Shown here piece after piece: positions 19,075 to 28,949 of a stretch of 50,371 bases of DNA. Source of the stretch: Calditrichota bacterium (GTDB lineage: Bacteria > Calditrichota > Calditrichia > Calditrichales > J004); contig JAJRVW010000128.1 of the NCBI GenBank assembly GCA_024277115.1, positions 1 through 50,371 on the forward strand. The letters run 5' to 3'. Position 1 is the stretch's first letter, and every line of letters begins with the position of its first letter. Below the pieces are notes generated by a model. It had not been told where the DNA came from. It saw only the letters and a program-made list of their open reading frames with translations, and did no database searches. Both the position numbers and the translations under genes were made by a program.

Positions 19075-19257
19075 ATGACTATATTCAGAAAACTAATATT
19101 CAGGATCACAATGGGAGGTTCTTATATTGGCAACACTTTTTTAATTGTAGCTCCGGTTTTATGGTTTCAGGATTATTTTGATACCGTAGTATTCGGTGTT
19201 GCGGGATTTACACTAGGTGATATTAATTTGGTTATGGGGATGCGGGATGAATTATGA
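19075..19257 (+). CDS. Small membrane protein, 60 aa
   Basis: A GGGAGGAAG ribosome site lies 6-7 bases before the ATG. The product has a basic start (MTIFRKLIFRI), two hydrophobic stretches and an acidic end (MRDEL). I recognise no family. It is 142 bases after the exported block and precedes a sorting-domain remnant. The strong ribosome site is the main reason to believe it. Confidence 0.4.
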   Translation: MTIFRKLIFRITMGGSYIGNTFLIVAPVLWFQDYFDTVVFGVAGFTLGDINLVMGMRDEL

Positions 19258-19281
19258 AAATTCATTGAATCCAAACACAAT

Positions 19282-19487
19282 TATTAAATATGAATTTAAA
19301 TGTCTAAAAGTAATTTTTCTTGACTTTTATGATATTTCAGGACGAGCTAAATATTTTGGTGTGCAAAAAACAAAACACTAGGGCACACTCAATTCTTTGA
19401 TCCATCAGATTTATCCAGCGGGATTTATATTTACCAATAAAAGCAGGTACCTTTATTGAAAGCCGCAACATGTTGTTACTGAGATAA
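19282..19487 (+). pseudogene. Remnant of a type IX/FlgD-type C-terminal sorting domain
   Basis: Three short frames in order give LKVIFLDFYDISGRAKYF, then FDPSDLSSGIYIYQ, then KAGTFIESRNMLLLR followed by TAA at 19485-19487. This is the signature of the type A C-terminal domain of secreted proteins (YDISGR, then SSGIY, then AGTF and a Lys/Arg-hydrophobic tail). Two frame changes and stops separate the parts and the body of the protein is missing. The remaining intergenic DNA to 19673 shows only a weak 8-bp hairpin (19625-19632 with 19643-19650). Confidence 0.6.
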
Positions 19488-19673
19488 ATTATAAACCAAA
19501 AAAAATAGTTTGCCCCTGTCCAACCTATTTATCGTTGTACAAAAACCTTTTTCCTTTATGAAATAAGATTCTTACAGAATGATAACCGGAATGCGCAAAT
19601 TATTTATTGAAGAATATTACCCCCAAACAATCCGGGCATTTAGATTGTTTCCACTATATCAGGCCGGACGTTT

Positions 19674-21434
19674 TTATATCCGTGCCTGGTAAGTGTACAA
19701 GCGGTGATAGCGGCCTTCTTTTTTGATCAGATCGTCGTGCGTACCCCTTTCTACAATCTTGCCTTCTTCGATTACCAAAATTTGATCGGCCTGGCGGATG
19801 GTACTAAGCCTGTGGGCAATTACAAAAGTCGTCCGCCCTTTCATTAATTTCTCTAAAGACTGCTGGATATATTTTTCGCTTTCTGTATCCAAATTGGATG
19901 TCGCCTCGTCCAATACCAATATTTTAGGGTTGGCCAAAATGGCTCGGGCAATAGCAATCCTTTGGCGCTGCCCACCGGAAAGTTTTACGCCACGCTCGCC
20001 GATTAAAGTATCCAAGCCATCATCAAAGCGATCCGTAAATTCATTTACATAAGCGGCTTTTACGGCCAAATCTACATCTTTGTCTGTAGCGTTTGGTCGT
20101 GGAAATAAGATATTTTCTTTGATGGTACCCTCAAACAGAAAATCATCTTGCAGAACAACGCCCAGGCGAGAGCGGTAACTCTCTAAAGTCACTTTACTTA
20201 GGTCAAAGCCATCAATCGTAATTATCCCACTATTCGGTTTAAAATATGAAGCCGCCAATCCGGCAATTGTTGTTTTGCCCGAGCCGGAACTCCCCACCAA
20301 TGCCGTAACCGTACCAGCCGGCGCGTCGAAGGTAATATCGTGCAATACTTTTGTACCTTCATCATACGAAAAATGTACATTCTCAAAATGAATATCCCCG
20401 GAAATGTCCTCCACTTTAATGGTACGGTCTTTATCCTGGTTTTCTTTTTCCATCTGGAAAATTTCATCCATACGATCCAAACCGGCAAAAGCCTCGGTAA
20501 TTTGGCTGCCAATATTGCTCATCTGAACAATTGGCGCAATGAGAAATGCCAGGTATAAAATAAAAGCTACAAAATCGCCGGTGGTCATTTCACCATTTAT
20601 AATTAAATTACCGCCAACGCCCATAATGGCTACCGAAGTCACTCCCATCAGCAATGTGGCCGAACTTGTAACAAGGCTGGATGAAGTCAGTGATTTCTTC
20701 ACATTCAAAAACAGTTTCTCAACCCCTTTTTCAAAAACTGTCATTTCTTGCCTCTCGGCATTAAAGCCTTTTATCACCCGAATGCCACTTAAAGATTCTG
20801 TCAACCGACCGGTTACATCAGCTGTAATCACACTACGTTCACGGAAAATGGGCCGGATAAATGCAAAAGCCTTCATGGAGATTAATCCGAACAAAACTAA
20901 AGGTACTATGGCTATTAAGGTCATTATTACATTTATTTTTATTAAAATTATCAAAGCAATAATTGATGTTAACACCCCGCCAAAAAGCTGGACAAGCCCT
21001 GTACCTACAAGGTTTCGCACACCTTCCGCGTCGCTCATAATCCGGGAAACCAGAGCACCGGACTTACTGTTATCAAAAAAACGTACAGGTAAGAAAAGTA
21101 TCTGTTTCTGTACCTGTGTCCGCAAAAGGGAAATTAAGTGGTGGGCTTCTACACTTAATAAACGCACCAGCGAAAAAGAGGTGATTGCCTGAAGGGCAAC
21201 CGCGCTAAGAACGGCCACCAATAAAATCTTAAGCAGGTCGTAATCGGCATTGAGAATAACACTATCCAATAAATATTTGCTTGCGCCGGGCAATACCAAA
21301 CCGGAGAGGCGGTTAATTACGATTAATAGAAGTCCAATAAAAAGGATTTTTTTTCTGGGTAATAGAATTTCCCTAAATACATATTTTAATGAATTACGAC
21401 GATTTTTGCGCTCTGTTGTGTTTTTTTTGCTCAT
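19674..21434 (-). CDS. ABC exporter half-transporter, MsbA/lipid A exporter type
   Basis: A 586-residue homodimer-type exporter. The N-terminal half holds about six membrane helices (first at about 32-55). The C-terminal ATPase has Walker A (GSSGSGKT), the Q-loop GVVLQDDFLF, signature LSGGQRQR, Walker B ILVLDEAT with the D-loop SNLD, and the H-loop AHRLS. Length and order match MsbA and the wider lipid/multidrug exporter group; substrate cannot be deduced. Lipid export is favoured only because this is a Gram-negative-type genome and the gene is single. It stands alone, divergent from the MYG1-family gene. Confidence 0.93.
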   Translation of the reverse strand: MSKKNTTERKNRRNSLKYVFREILLPRKKILFIGLLLIVINRLSGLVLPGASKYLLDSVILNADYDLLKILLVAVLSAVALQAITSFSLVRLLSVEAHHLISLLRTQVQKQILFLPVRFFDNSKSGALVSRIMSDAEGVRNLVGTGLVQLFGGVLTSIIALIILIKINVIMTLIAIVPLVLFGLISMKAFAFIRPIFRERSVITADVTGRLTESLSGIRVIKGFNAERQEMTVFEKGVEKLFLNVKKSLTSSSLVTSSATLLMGVTSVAIMGVGGNLIINGEMTTGDFVAFILYLAFLIAPIVQMSNIGSQITEAFAGLDRMDEIFQMEKENQDKDRTIKVEDISGDIHFENVHFSYDEGTKVLHDITFDAPAGTVTALVGSSGSGKTTIAGLAASYFKPNSGIITIDGFDLSKVTLESYRSRLGVVLQDDFLFEGTIKENILFPRPNATDKDVDLAVKAAYVNEFTDRFDDGLDTLIGERGVKLSGGQRQRIAIARAILANPKILVLDEATSNLDTESEKYIQQSLEKLMKGRTTFVIAHRLSTIRQADQILVIEEGKIVERGTHDDLIKKEGRYHRLYTYQARI

Positions 21435-21468
21435 CTTAGCCTTAGTGATTTTATGAAATTTTAATTAA

Positions 21469-21497
21469 TATAAAGATACGTGAAACTAAAACATCAA
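21469..21497 (-). promoter_or_regulatory. Possible housekeeping promoter for the ABC exporter
   Basis: On the minus strand TTGATG (21497-21492) and TTTATA (21474-21469) are separated by 17 bases, 35 bases before the ATG at 21434. Both boxes depart from consensus by one or two bases. Confidence 0.35.
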
Positions 21498-21580
21498 AGT
21501 GCGGTCTAATATTTCTGATTTATGGAAAGTTAAACCAGTTTTTATCCATTTTTAAAACTATTATTGCTTTTGCAAATAAA

Positions 21581-21596
21581 TGGCACGAATAGTGCA
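21581..21596 (+). promoter_or_regulatory. Near-consensus sigma-54 promoter
   Basis: TGGCAC, 5 bases, then GTGCA. The invariant GG and GC are exactly 10 bases apart, as sigma-54 holoenzyme requires. Only one base of the -12 element departs from consensus. Transcription would start near 21608, about 50 bases before the GTG start at 21659. The NtrC-type activator at 4062-5369 is the only sigma-54 activator seen in this window. Confidence 0.65.
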
Positions 21597-21658
21597 TAAG
21601 TTTGAGAAAATTATTACCTCGAAAATAGATTGTTTAATCTAAGAAAAGGAATTTCTTT

Positions 21659-22471
21659 GTGAACACTGAAAAAATAATTACCCATAACGGGCATGCACAT
21701 TTTGATGAATTTTTAGCGATATCTCTTATTTTGGCCCGACATGAACACACCCATTTCTTTATAGAAAGACGCGAACCAACTAAAAATGAACTTAATGATC
21801 AAAATATCTGGGTGGTTGACATTGGGCATAAATACCAACCTGGCCTGAAAAATTTTGATCACCACCAGGACTTAAGTTTACCTGCAAGCTTTGTGCAAGT
21901 TGCCGAACACCTGGAATTAAAAAATATTTTAGAAAATACACCGTGGTGGTCTTTTAAAGACAAGATAGACCGTCGCGGTGGATTTAATATGGCCAAAGAG
22001 CTCGGGATAAAATCTTTAGATGTTCTCAACAGCCCCCTGGAAAATTTTATCCTCAAATTATTTTCTGAAAGCCCTATCTCCGTTTATCAACAAATGAAAT
22101 TATTTGGGAAAAATTTAATCGATACGGGATACCGGTTAAAAGAACAAATTTCTTTCTGGGAAAACTGTGAACAGCTTAAGGTAAAAAATAAAAAAGTAAT
22201 TATTGGCTATACCGAAGAAACACTTGGTTCAATCCAATATTGTGAATCCTTAGAAAACCCACCTGAAGTGCGAATTAATTATGACGGACGTGGGGACGGC
22301 TGGAGTATGTCGACAATAAAAGATACAGAAGGAATTAATTTTTTTAAAATAGAAAACCATGAACATATTAAATTTGCACACCGCAATGGTTTTATCGCAA
22401 AAACAAAAGAGCGTATTCCTTTGGAAAATGTTTTGCAGCTTGTCGAAATGGCAATTGTACAAAATGAATAA
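21659..22471 (+). CDS. MYG1/UPF0160 family metal-dependent nuclease-like protein
   Basis: 270 residues from a GTG start, with AAAAGGA 8 bases upstream. The N-terminus carries the family's DHH-like metal site: HNGHAHFDEFLA near residue 10, VVDIGHKYQPG near 50 and NFDHHQ near 65. The eukaryotic homologue MYG1 is a 3'-5' RNA exonuclease; bacterial members are poorly studied. Later conserved stretches include NYDGRGDGWS and a C-terminal HRNGFIAKT. It is a little shorter than eukaryotic members. The gene is a single unit that converges on the TonB-like gene with 11 bases between stops, and a sigma-54 promoter lies just upstream. Confidence 0.88.
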   Translation: MNTEKIITHNGHAHFDEFLAISLILARHEHTHFFIERREPTKNELNDQNIWVVDIGHKYQPGLKNFDHHQDLSLPASFVQVAEHLELKNILENTPWWSFKDKIDRRGGFNMAKELGIKSLDVLNSPLENFILKLFSESPISVYQQMKLFGKNLIDTGYRLKEQISFWENCEQLKVKNKKVIIGYTEETLGSIQYCESLENPPEVRINYDGRGDGWSMSTIKDTEGINFFKIENHEHIKFAHRNGFIAKTKERIPLENVLQLVEMAIVQNE

Positions 22472-22482
22472 ATTTCAACTTG

Positions 22483-23937
22483 TTAAAACTCGAAGAAAAT
22501 ATTGCTGTAAAAACGAACGGGTTGTCCTTTAATTATTACTGGCTTGTATTTAAATTTTAAGGCTGCTTCTTCAGAAATTTTGTCAAAATATGGATTTAAT
22601 CCTTTTATCACCGAAGCGGATTCTACACTCCCATTTTTACCCACTACCACACGTACAATTATTTGCCCTTTTTCACCCCGGCCAAGTTGCCGCTTCGTAA
22701 TTTGTGGAGCTACTTTTTTCACGATCTCGCCTTTTTGGGCTTCTGTAAAATATTCTAAAAATATTTGATCCAGGTTTAATTTAGGTTTGGACGGCTCTCT
22801 TACTTTTTTCTGTGCAGGTTCTGTATTGATTGTCCCCACTTTGCCTGTGGCATTCAACTTTGCTTCTTCACCTTTCTGATTGGATGCAAGCGAAGATATC
22901 TCTTTTTGAACTGGGGCCGTTTCTACGGTCGGGGCCGGCGTGTCTTGGGGTTGTGCCTCTTGCCCAACAGGCTGTTCAACCACAGAACTTTGACCGGATT
23001 GATCAATCTCAGAAATAGGTAGCTGTCCTGTCTCTGCTGAAAGCTGGGAGATTTGTAAAAACTCATCAAGGTTTGCTTTTTTATAAATTGGGAGAAAATC
23101 GATATTGCCATATTTACTGTCATCTGTTCCGTCATACAGTCGTAATGCGATGGATGCTGTAACATTATTATCACCCCAGGAGTTGTTTTCTGCCATAAGT
23201 GGAAGGTTTGTATGATTATAAATATCATACTCACTGTTTTCAAAAATATTATTTCTACCCTGATTAACTTTTTTGGAGTTGTTTAGATTTCCCAAATTAG
23301 GCTGGGAAAGGCTTAATGCAATAAGCCCAATCTGATTTGCGGCAATAAGGTTATCCGCCAGGATTGGTTTAGCACCAAGGCTGGTAATTACCCCGGCATA
23401 ACCATTTTCCGAGATAATATTTTTACTGATCTTAGGTTCTGCTTTTACCTCTATTAAAATCCCGGCATTATAATTTAGTGTAATTTGGGAATTACGGATA
23501 ACAGGGTTACTTTTCTTTATGGAAATCCCATTAAAAGCATATTCCACAACACAATAATCAATCACGGATATTTTTTTGGGATTCATTAAGCGCAGGCCAT
23601 ACCAATCGCCAAGCCTTGGCTTTTTTGCTGCAGAGGAAAATATAACTTTATTTTCCAATTGCCCTTTAACGATTATAATACCTAACACAATTAATTCTGA
23701 TCGGGTCTTATCTTCGCCACTTTGTATTTTGTCAAGGTGTGGTCTAAATAAAATGCGGGAGCCTGCTTCAATAATTAAGCGGCCTTTTTTTGCAACCGTT
23801 ATGTCGCCTTCAACAATCACCGTGCCCGACCAGGTTGTTTTCTTATCAATTATTAAGCCCGAAACAACCCGCTGTTGTGCAAAAATATTTTGAACGAAGA
23901 TTATTAGAAAGATATAAGTTAGAAGTCTATTTATCAT
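22483..23937 (-). CDS. Exported beta-helix protein with TonB C-terminal domain
   Basis: 484 residues. A signal peptide or uncleaved anchor occupies 1-21. Residues about 25-270 are a right-handed parallel beta-helix of the NosD/PbH1 type (repeats such as NPVIRNSQITLNYNAGI and EPKISKNIISENGYAG). A Gln/Pro/Glu-rich linker spans about 285-385, and residues about 395-484 are a TonB C-terminal domain (KGQIIVRVVVGKNGSVESA...LKFKYKPVIIKGQPV). TonB normally has an inner-membrane anchor and proline-rich stalk; a beta-helix in the periplasm in front of it is a rare arrangement. No ExbB/ExbD is nearby. It lies 47 bases after cheA on the same strand and could be the last gene of that operon. Confidence 0.85.
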   Translation of the reverse strand: MINRLLTYIFLIIFVQNIFAQQRVVSGLIIDKKTTWSGTVIVEGDITVAKKGRLIIEAGSRILFRPHLDKIQSGEDKTRSELIVLGIIIVKGQLENKVIFSSAAKKPRLGDWYGLRLMNPKKISVIDYCVVEYAFNGISIKKSNPVIRNSQITLNYNAGILIEVKAEPKISKNIISENGYAGVITSLGAKPILADNLIAANQIGLIALSLSQPNLGNLNNSKKVNQGRNNIFENSEYDIYNHTNLPLMAENNSWGDNNVTASIALRLYDGTDDSKYGNIDFLPIYKKANLDEFLQISQLSAETGQLPISEIDQSGQSSVVEQPVGQEAQPQDTPAPTVETAPVQKEISSLASNQKGEEAKLNATGKVGTINTEPAQKKVREPSKPKLNLDQIFLEYFTEAQKGEIVKKVAPQITKRQLGRGEKGQIIVRVVVGKNGSVESASVIKGLNPYFDKISEEAALKFKYKPVIIKGQPVRFYSNIFFEF

Positions 23938-23984
23938 GGTACTTTTTAGATGGAACAGCAGAATAATTTGTTACTGGAAAACAA

Positions 23985-26900
23985 CTATTCTATTTCTATA
24001 AATTCGGCCATTGATTGTAACAGGTCTTTTTCTTTAAAGGGTTTTACAATAAATGCGTTGGCGCCAAGTTCCTCACCGGTTTGGCGGTGTTTCATCCCTG
24101 CACGGCCTGTTAAGATAATTATCGGAAGGCTATCATGCTTTTTTTGTCCCCTAATGTTACTAATCAGGTCAAAGCCATGCATCTTCGGCATTTCTAAATC
24201 TGTAATCATTAGGTCTGCTTTTTCTGATTTCATTTTTTCCAGGGCATCGGCGCCATTTGTTGATTTAATGGTGAGGAATCCATTTCTTTCCAAAATCGAC
24301 CCAACAAAATTTCGCACACTGTTCGAATCATCTACAATTATTACTTTAGGTTTGCGGTTTTTTATAATTTTTTTCTTAACAACAGAACCTTTTGTCTCAG
24401 TTTCGGGCTCCTTCATTTCAGCTTTCTTTTTGGGCTTTTCACTGGTTTTAGAAGGTTTCTTCCTGGCTTTTGCAGTAGCACTCTTCTCCAGTTTTTGGGT
24501 TGCTTCTATTTTTCTGGTTACCTTTTTAGCGCCCGCCCTCTCAGAAACCTTGCCAAAAAAGTGAAGCTCAATCGTCCGGATAACAAGGGCATAATCTAAA
24601 ATAAGTGCCACATCACCATTTGCCAGTATCGTACCGCCGGCAATATAATCTACATTTTGCAAATGGCTTCCCAATGATTTTATAACAACTTCCTGACGTC
24701 CAACAAGTTCAGTAATACCCAAGGCCATACTAATTCCGGCATCATAAATAACAACCGCCATTTGTTGCCCGGCTTGTTTGCTTTCGTTCTCTTCCTTGTT
24801 AAATTTTAAAATATCACCAAGATAAATATAAGGCAGCAAACGGCCTCTAACCCGGATATATTTTTTATCATCATCCGTAATAATATCTACTGTTTTAAAT
24901 TGAATTGTTTCCTGAACGGCAATGACCGGGATAGCAACCGACTGCTGTTCCACTTTAACCATTAGTGCTTGCGAGATAATTAAAGTTAACGGAACACGCA
25001 GGCTGAAAGAGGCCCCTTTTCCTTGTTCCGTTTTGATCCGAATATTACCTTTCAATTTTTGAATCTGGTTAGATACGGAATCCAGGCCAATACCCCGCCC
25101 GGATATTGCTGTTGCTTCATCACGCGTTGAAAAACCGGCCACAAAAATATAATCAAGAATTTCTGCCTCGCTCATTTTGTCTACCTGCGCTTTTTCGACC
25201 AGGCCTTTTTCAACAATTTTATTTCGGACATTTTCAACATCGATGCCCCTGCCATCATCCGCAATATCAATTACAATTTGGTTTTTCTCCTGGCGCGCTT
25301 TTAAAAACAAAGTACCCGTTTCCGATTTGCCCTGCTCCAACCGTTCTTTGGGCGACTCCAGACCATGATCAATTGCGTTCCGTATAATATGAAGAATGGG
25401 TTCGGCCAAACCTTCAACCATGGCCCTATCCATTTCAGTGTTATTGTCCTCAATGATCAGGTTTACTTTTTTCTTCTGTTTCTGAGCCATGTCCCTTACT
25501 GCACGTGGATAGCGGTTAAATAAATTATCCACTGGTACCATACGGGTTTTTAGCATGTCGCTATGTAAAAGTTTACTGATGCTGGAAAGCCTGCCGATAT
25601 TTTGCTCAAAACCTTCGGATAGTTTATTAAGGTCCGTATGGATCACATTAACAGCACGTACAACGTCTTTAATATTCTCCGACATTTTCTGAATCTGCTC
25701 TTTCTTTTCAGAATCCTTCATATTCGAAGAATCGTCACTTAACAGCCCATATTCCAAGGCATCTTCAAGTACGTTTTCGGCGCCATGTATTTGTTTTTTC
25801 TCGCCTTCAATATCATTTAAAACACTCTTTAAAGATTGAAGGTGGGCGCCAAGCTGTGTTTGGTTAATCATCAGCTCCGAGGCCATGTCTACAAGCTTAT
25901 CCATGTACTCGGTACTAATTTTAATAATATTTTCTTCGCCACTTCTGGTTTTAGGGCCGGAAGCAGGCTTATCTTCAGATTTTACTTCTTCAGCAACCAC
26001 ACTTATTGCCGATGGCTCGCCAAAACTTTGGAACGCAAATATTTTATTGTCAATCTCTGCCAGCCGGGTTGTATATTGCGCCACTTCTTCTGTGCCCTCT
26101 TTTTCAATAGAATCGACCATATCGCTGGTCAGGTCAAGTGCAAGAAAAGCTGTATCGATCATCGTGTTTTTTGTAGAACTGTCTTTTTGTATATAGAGGG
26201 TAAAAAAGTCTTCCAGCTTATGCGCCAGATCGCCAATTAAATTATATTTAGAGATATAAGCACTGCCTTTTAACGTATGCAAACGGCGCAAAACATTGGA
26301 GTGGATCATCTCGCTCTCAGGCATTTTTTCGAGCTCAAGATAATCATCGTTCAGGCCGGCAACCAGTTCCCTGGCTTCCTCAACAAAAATGGTAACCATA
26401 TTTTCCGGCAAGGCATCTTCGGTAATTTCTTCGTCATTCACATCTTTGGAGATAGTCCAGTTCTCCAATTCTAAATCATAAATGATCCCGGAAATATCTT
26501 CTGTATCAAGCTCCACGCCCCGGCTTAATTTTTCGAGAATTACCACGGCATCATTTATTTTATCATTTAGCTCTGGTGAAGACACAATATTATTGTTGAG
26601 TACACCATCCGCAACCTGTTCCAGGCTATCAGTTATTTGAGAAATTTCACGGAAGCCCAGCATCTTTGCCGCTGATTTTAGCGAGTGCGAAGCATAACTA
26701 ATATTTTTCGCCCCATCCAGATTATTAGGATTATCTCTTAATTGCTGGTTTGATTCTGAAATATTGGCCAAAAAGGTTGTTGATTCTTCACGGAATATTT
26801 CCAGTAGTTCTTCATCATCTTCCGAGCCTTCTGCAAACAAAGGTTTCTCTTCTACAGTTGGTTTAGGTACAACTTGCTCTTTTTCTATACTTTCAAAACC

Positions 26901-28829
26901 AAATTGATCTTCACCTTTTTCCCCAACATCTTCGATTGCGATATTGTCCAATAAATCTTCCAACTTTTCCACAATCGCATCAAATGCCGTTGCCGGTTCA
27001 GCAATGAGGGTTTCCAAAGTTGCCGCACCTTTTAAAAGCGTCCCAGAGAGATCGCCCGGGATTGGAAACTCACTTTTGCCAAAAAGTTCTGCCGCTTCTT
27101 CGATGGCTGTTGCCAGTTTTGAAACATCTTTTAAATTAAGATAATGTGCCGATGAGCGTATCGCATGGCTGGAGTTTTCTACTTCTACAAGATTTTTCCG
27201 CTCACTACCAATATTAAACTGTTCCAAGTTTTCATAGATAATTTTTAAATGCCCCTGCGCTTCCTCCCTAAACAGGGCCATATCTTCATCAAGTTCTTCC
27301 ACAGGTTCCGATTTTTCTGCTTCCAAATCTACCGGCGCAGGCTCTTCTATAATCTCCGGTACTTCTTCGATTATTTTTTCTTCCGTTTCCACTTCTGATT
27401 CTGTAATATCGTTTAGCACAGCCAAAATATCTGTACAATCACCATTTTTACCATGGTGTTGCATTCGGTCAAAAAAGAGTTTGAAGGCATTTTCAATTTC
27501 CGAGGCTATATCCTTCTCAAGCGGGGTTTCAAAAGATTTATCGAATAAAGTTTGTATAAAATCCAGATAAGGCAGATAGTTGGAGAATTCAATAAGGGTT
27601 AGATTTTCTTTAAGTGAGGCTAAATAATCCGCGGCTTTTTCACGGTCGCCCGTGGCGCTTAATACATCCACCAGGTTTTCTTTTTGAATAGCCCATTCTT
27701 TAATGGCCGTTTCGATAAAGGCCTTCTGTGCCTGCTCATCGCCAAAACCAAAACTATCTTCTTTCGCAATGGTAGTTAATTCTGAAAGGGTTGTTTTAAA
27801 TAATTCAAAATCAATAGCGCTTATTTCTTTTTCGGCAAAGGTGGTCCAAACAGATTCGAGGACATCAATAGTTTCTGGAGTGGGTTGCTCTTTTGTCTCA
27901 TAAATCGAGTTATAATAATTTTTTAGGGGTTCGCTGACGCTGGTTAAAAGTTGCTCGTGGAAATAGTCCGCATTGGATTCAAACAATTCCAGGCTATCCA
28001 TAATAGTTTTTTGCGATTCATCCGAGAGAATATCTTTGTGGGCGTTAATAACTTTCGTGGATATTGTTTCAAAAAATGACTTAATTACTTTTTCAAAACC
28101 TTCACGGTCTGTCATCGCAAAAACGGCTTCGGCCTCTTCAACAACAGGCTCTTGTACCACTGCGGGTTCAGTCTGTGTGGGCTCCGGTTCTTGTACAGGT
28201 TCGCTTGCTTTAAACGAGTTTTCGAGCTGATCTACCTTCTCTTTTATCGCTTCCACATATTTCTTGCCATGGCTCTTATCGGCATAGTTTTCGACGGACA
28301 ATAAATCACTATAAATCTCGTGAAGAAGATCAATGCTTTTCTTGGTAAAGCCCAATTCGGAACCACTTAAACCTGAGATTTTTGAAGTTAATATTTGGGC
28401 AACATATTCTAATCCACTATAGCCGTGGATCATGCTTACCTCTTTAAGGGACTTAAACTTCTTAACCAAAAGCTGGATATTCTCTTTTTGGTTTAGTTCA
28501 TCCACACCTTTTTCAAGAAATGATTTTAAATCATTATACCCATCCTCAACCTCTGATTTAAAATAGAGCACCAATAAAGAATCTAATTCAGATTTTTCTG
28601 CAACGGATTTTTCTGCTGGCGCCTTAGCCGGTTCTTCGGTGATATCCTGAGATTTTACTGCCATTATTTTACCCGTAGCGGCAATATTCTCAAACTCAGC
28701 TTTGTCCTTTTTTTGAAAATCACGCACAAGCGATGCAATATTTGCAGCATTCGTTTCCAGATGCCCATGAAGAGATAAGCCGGAGCTATTTTCATCCGGC
28801 AATAAAGTTTTTACGGATGCAAAAACCAT
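23985..28829 (-). CDS. cheA: Very large CheA-type hybrid kinase (ChpA/PilL-like)
   Basis: 1614 residues from ATG 28829. The N-terminal two fifths are helical, Glu-rich, histidine-phosphotransfer-like modules. Recognisable Hpt sites are HAIRSSA (about 554), HSLKSAA (about 715) and the canonical HTLKGSA (about 850). Next come the CheA dimerisation region, a HATPase with N-box HIIRNAIDHGLE (about 1146) and DDGRGID, a CheW-like domain, a Lys-rich linker and a C-terminal receiver (about 1490-1614; DLMITDLEMP, ILTGR, KPF). Multi-Hpt hybrids of this size in Pseudomonas control twitching and surface sensing. ATG 28829 has no ribosome site, and the same frame is open and coding-like back to 28949, where a TAA separates it from the 28950-29447 frame. 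The true gene probably began at 29447. Confidence 0.93.
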   Translation of the reverse strand: MVFASVKTLLPDENSSGLSLHGHLETNAANIASLVRDFQKKDKAEFENIAATGKIMAVKSQDITEEPAKAPAEKSVAEKSELDSLLVLYFKSEVEDGYNDLKSFLEKGVDELNQKENIQLLVKKFKSLKEVSMIHGYSGLEYVAQILTSKISGLSGSELGFTKKSIDLLHEIYSDLLSVENYADKSHGKKYVEAIKEKVDQLENSFKASEPVQEPEPTQTEPAVVQEPVVEEAEAVFAMTDREGFEKVIKSFFETISTKVINAHKDILSDESQKTIMDSLELFESNADYFHEQLLTSVSEPLKNYYNSIYETKEQPTPETIDVLESVWTTFAEKEISAIDFELFKTTLSELTTIAKEDSFGFGDEQAQKAFIETAIKEWAIQKENLVDVLSATGDREKAADYLASLKENLTLIEFSNYLPYLDFIQTLFDKSFETPLEKDIASEIENAFKLFFDRMQHHGKNGDCTDILAVLNDITESEVETEEKIIEEVPEIIEEPAPVDLEAEKSEPVEELDEDMALFREEAQGHLKIIYENLEQFNIGSERKNLVEVENSSHAIRSSAHYLNLKDVSKLATAIEEAAELFGKSEFPIPGDLSGTLLKGAATLETLIAEPATAFDAIVEKLEDLLDNIAIEDVGEKGEDQFGFESIEKEQVVPKPTVEEKPLFAEGSEDDEELLEIFREESTTFLANISESNQQLRDNPNNLDGAKNISYASHSLKSAAKMLGFREISQITDSLEQVADGVLNNNIVSSPELNDKINDAVVILEKLSRGVELDTEDISGIIYDLELENWTISKDVNDEEITEDALPENMVTIFVEEARELVAGLNDDYLELEKMPESEMIHSNVLRRLHTLKGSAYISKYNLIGDLAHKLEDFFTLYIQKDSSTKNTMIDTAFLALDLTSDMVDSIEKEGTEEVAQYTTRLAEIDNKIFAFQSFGEPSAISVVAEEVKSEDKPASGPKTRSGEENIIKISTEYMDKLVDMASELMINQTQLGAHLQSLKSVLNDIEGEKKQIHGAENVLEDALEYGLLSDDSSNMKDSEKKEQIQKMSENIKDVVRAVNVIHTDLNKLSEGFEQNIGRLSSISKLLHSDMLKTRMVPVDNLFNRYPRAVRDMAQKQKKKVNLIIEDNNTEMDRAMVEGLAEPILHIIRNAIDHGLESPKERLEQGKSETGTLFLKARQEKNQIVIDIADDGRGIDVENVRNKIVEKGLVEKAQVDKMSEAEILDYIFVAGFSTRDEATAISGRGIGLDSVSNQIQKLKGNIRIKTEQGKGASFSLRVPLTLIISQALMVKVEQQSVAIPVIAVQETIQFKTVDIITDDDKKYIRVRGRLLPYIYLGDILKFNKEENESKQAGQQMAVVIYDAGISMALGITELVGRQEVVIKSLGSHLQNVDYIAGGTILANGDVALILDYALVIRTIELHFFGKVSERAGAKKVTRKIEATQKLEKSATAKARKKPSKTSEKPKKKAEMKEPETETKGSVVKKKIIKNRKPKVIIVDDSNSVRNFVGSILERNGFLTIKSTNGADALEKMKSEKADLMITDLEMPKMHGFDLISNIRGQKKHDSLPIIILTGRAGMKHRQTGEELGANAFIVKPFKEKDLLQSMAEFIEIE

Positions 28830-28949
28830 TTTACTCGCAGGCGCGCAACTCTCATCAATATTTTCTGTATTTATCAGTGTTTTACAAACTTTTAGAAAAG
28901 CATCTTTCTCTTTAGCACGATTGAGGTTTAGTGCAATATTCTTTAATAA

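Noticed and set aside
20539-21192. Long plus-strand open frame antisense to the ABC exporter (217 codons)
   Set aside because: It lies wholly inside a gene with textbook ABC motifs, has low-complexity composition from the opposite strand and no ribosome site.
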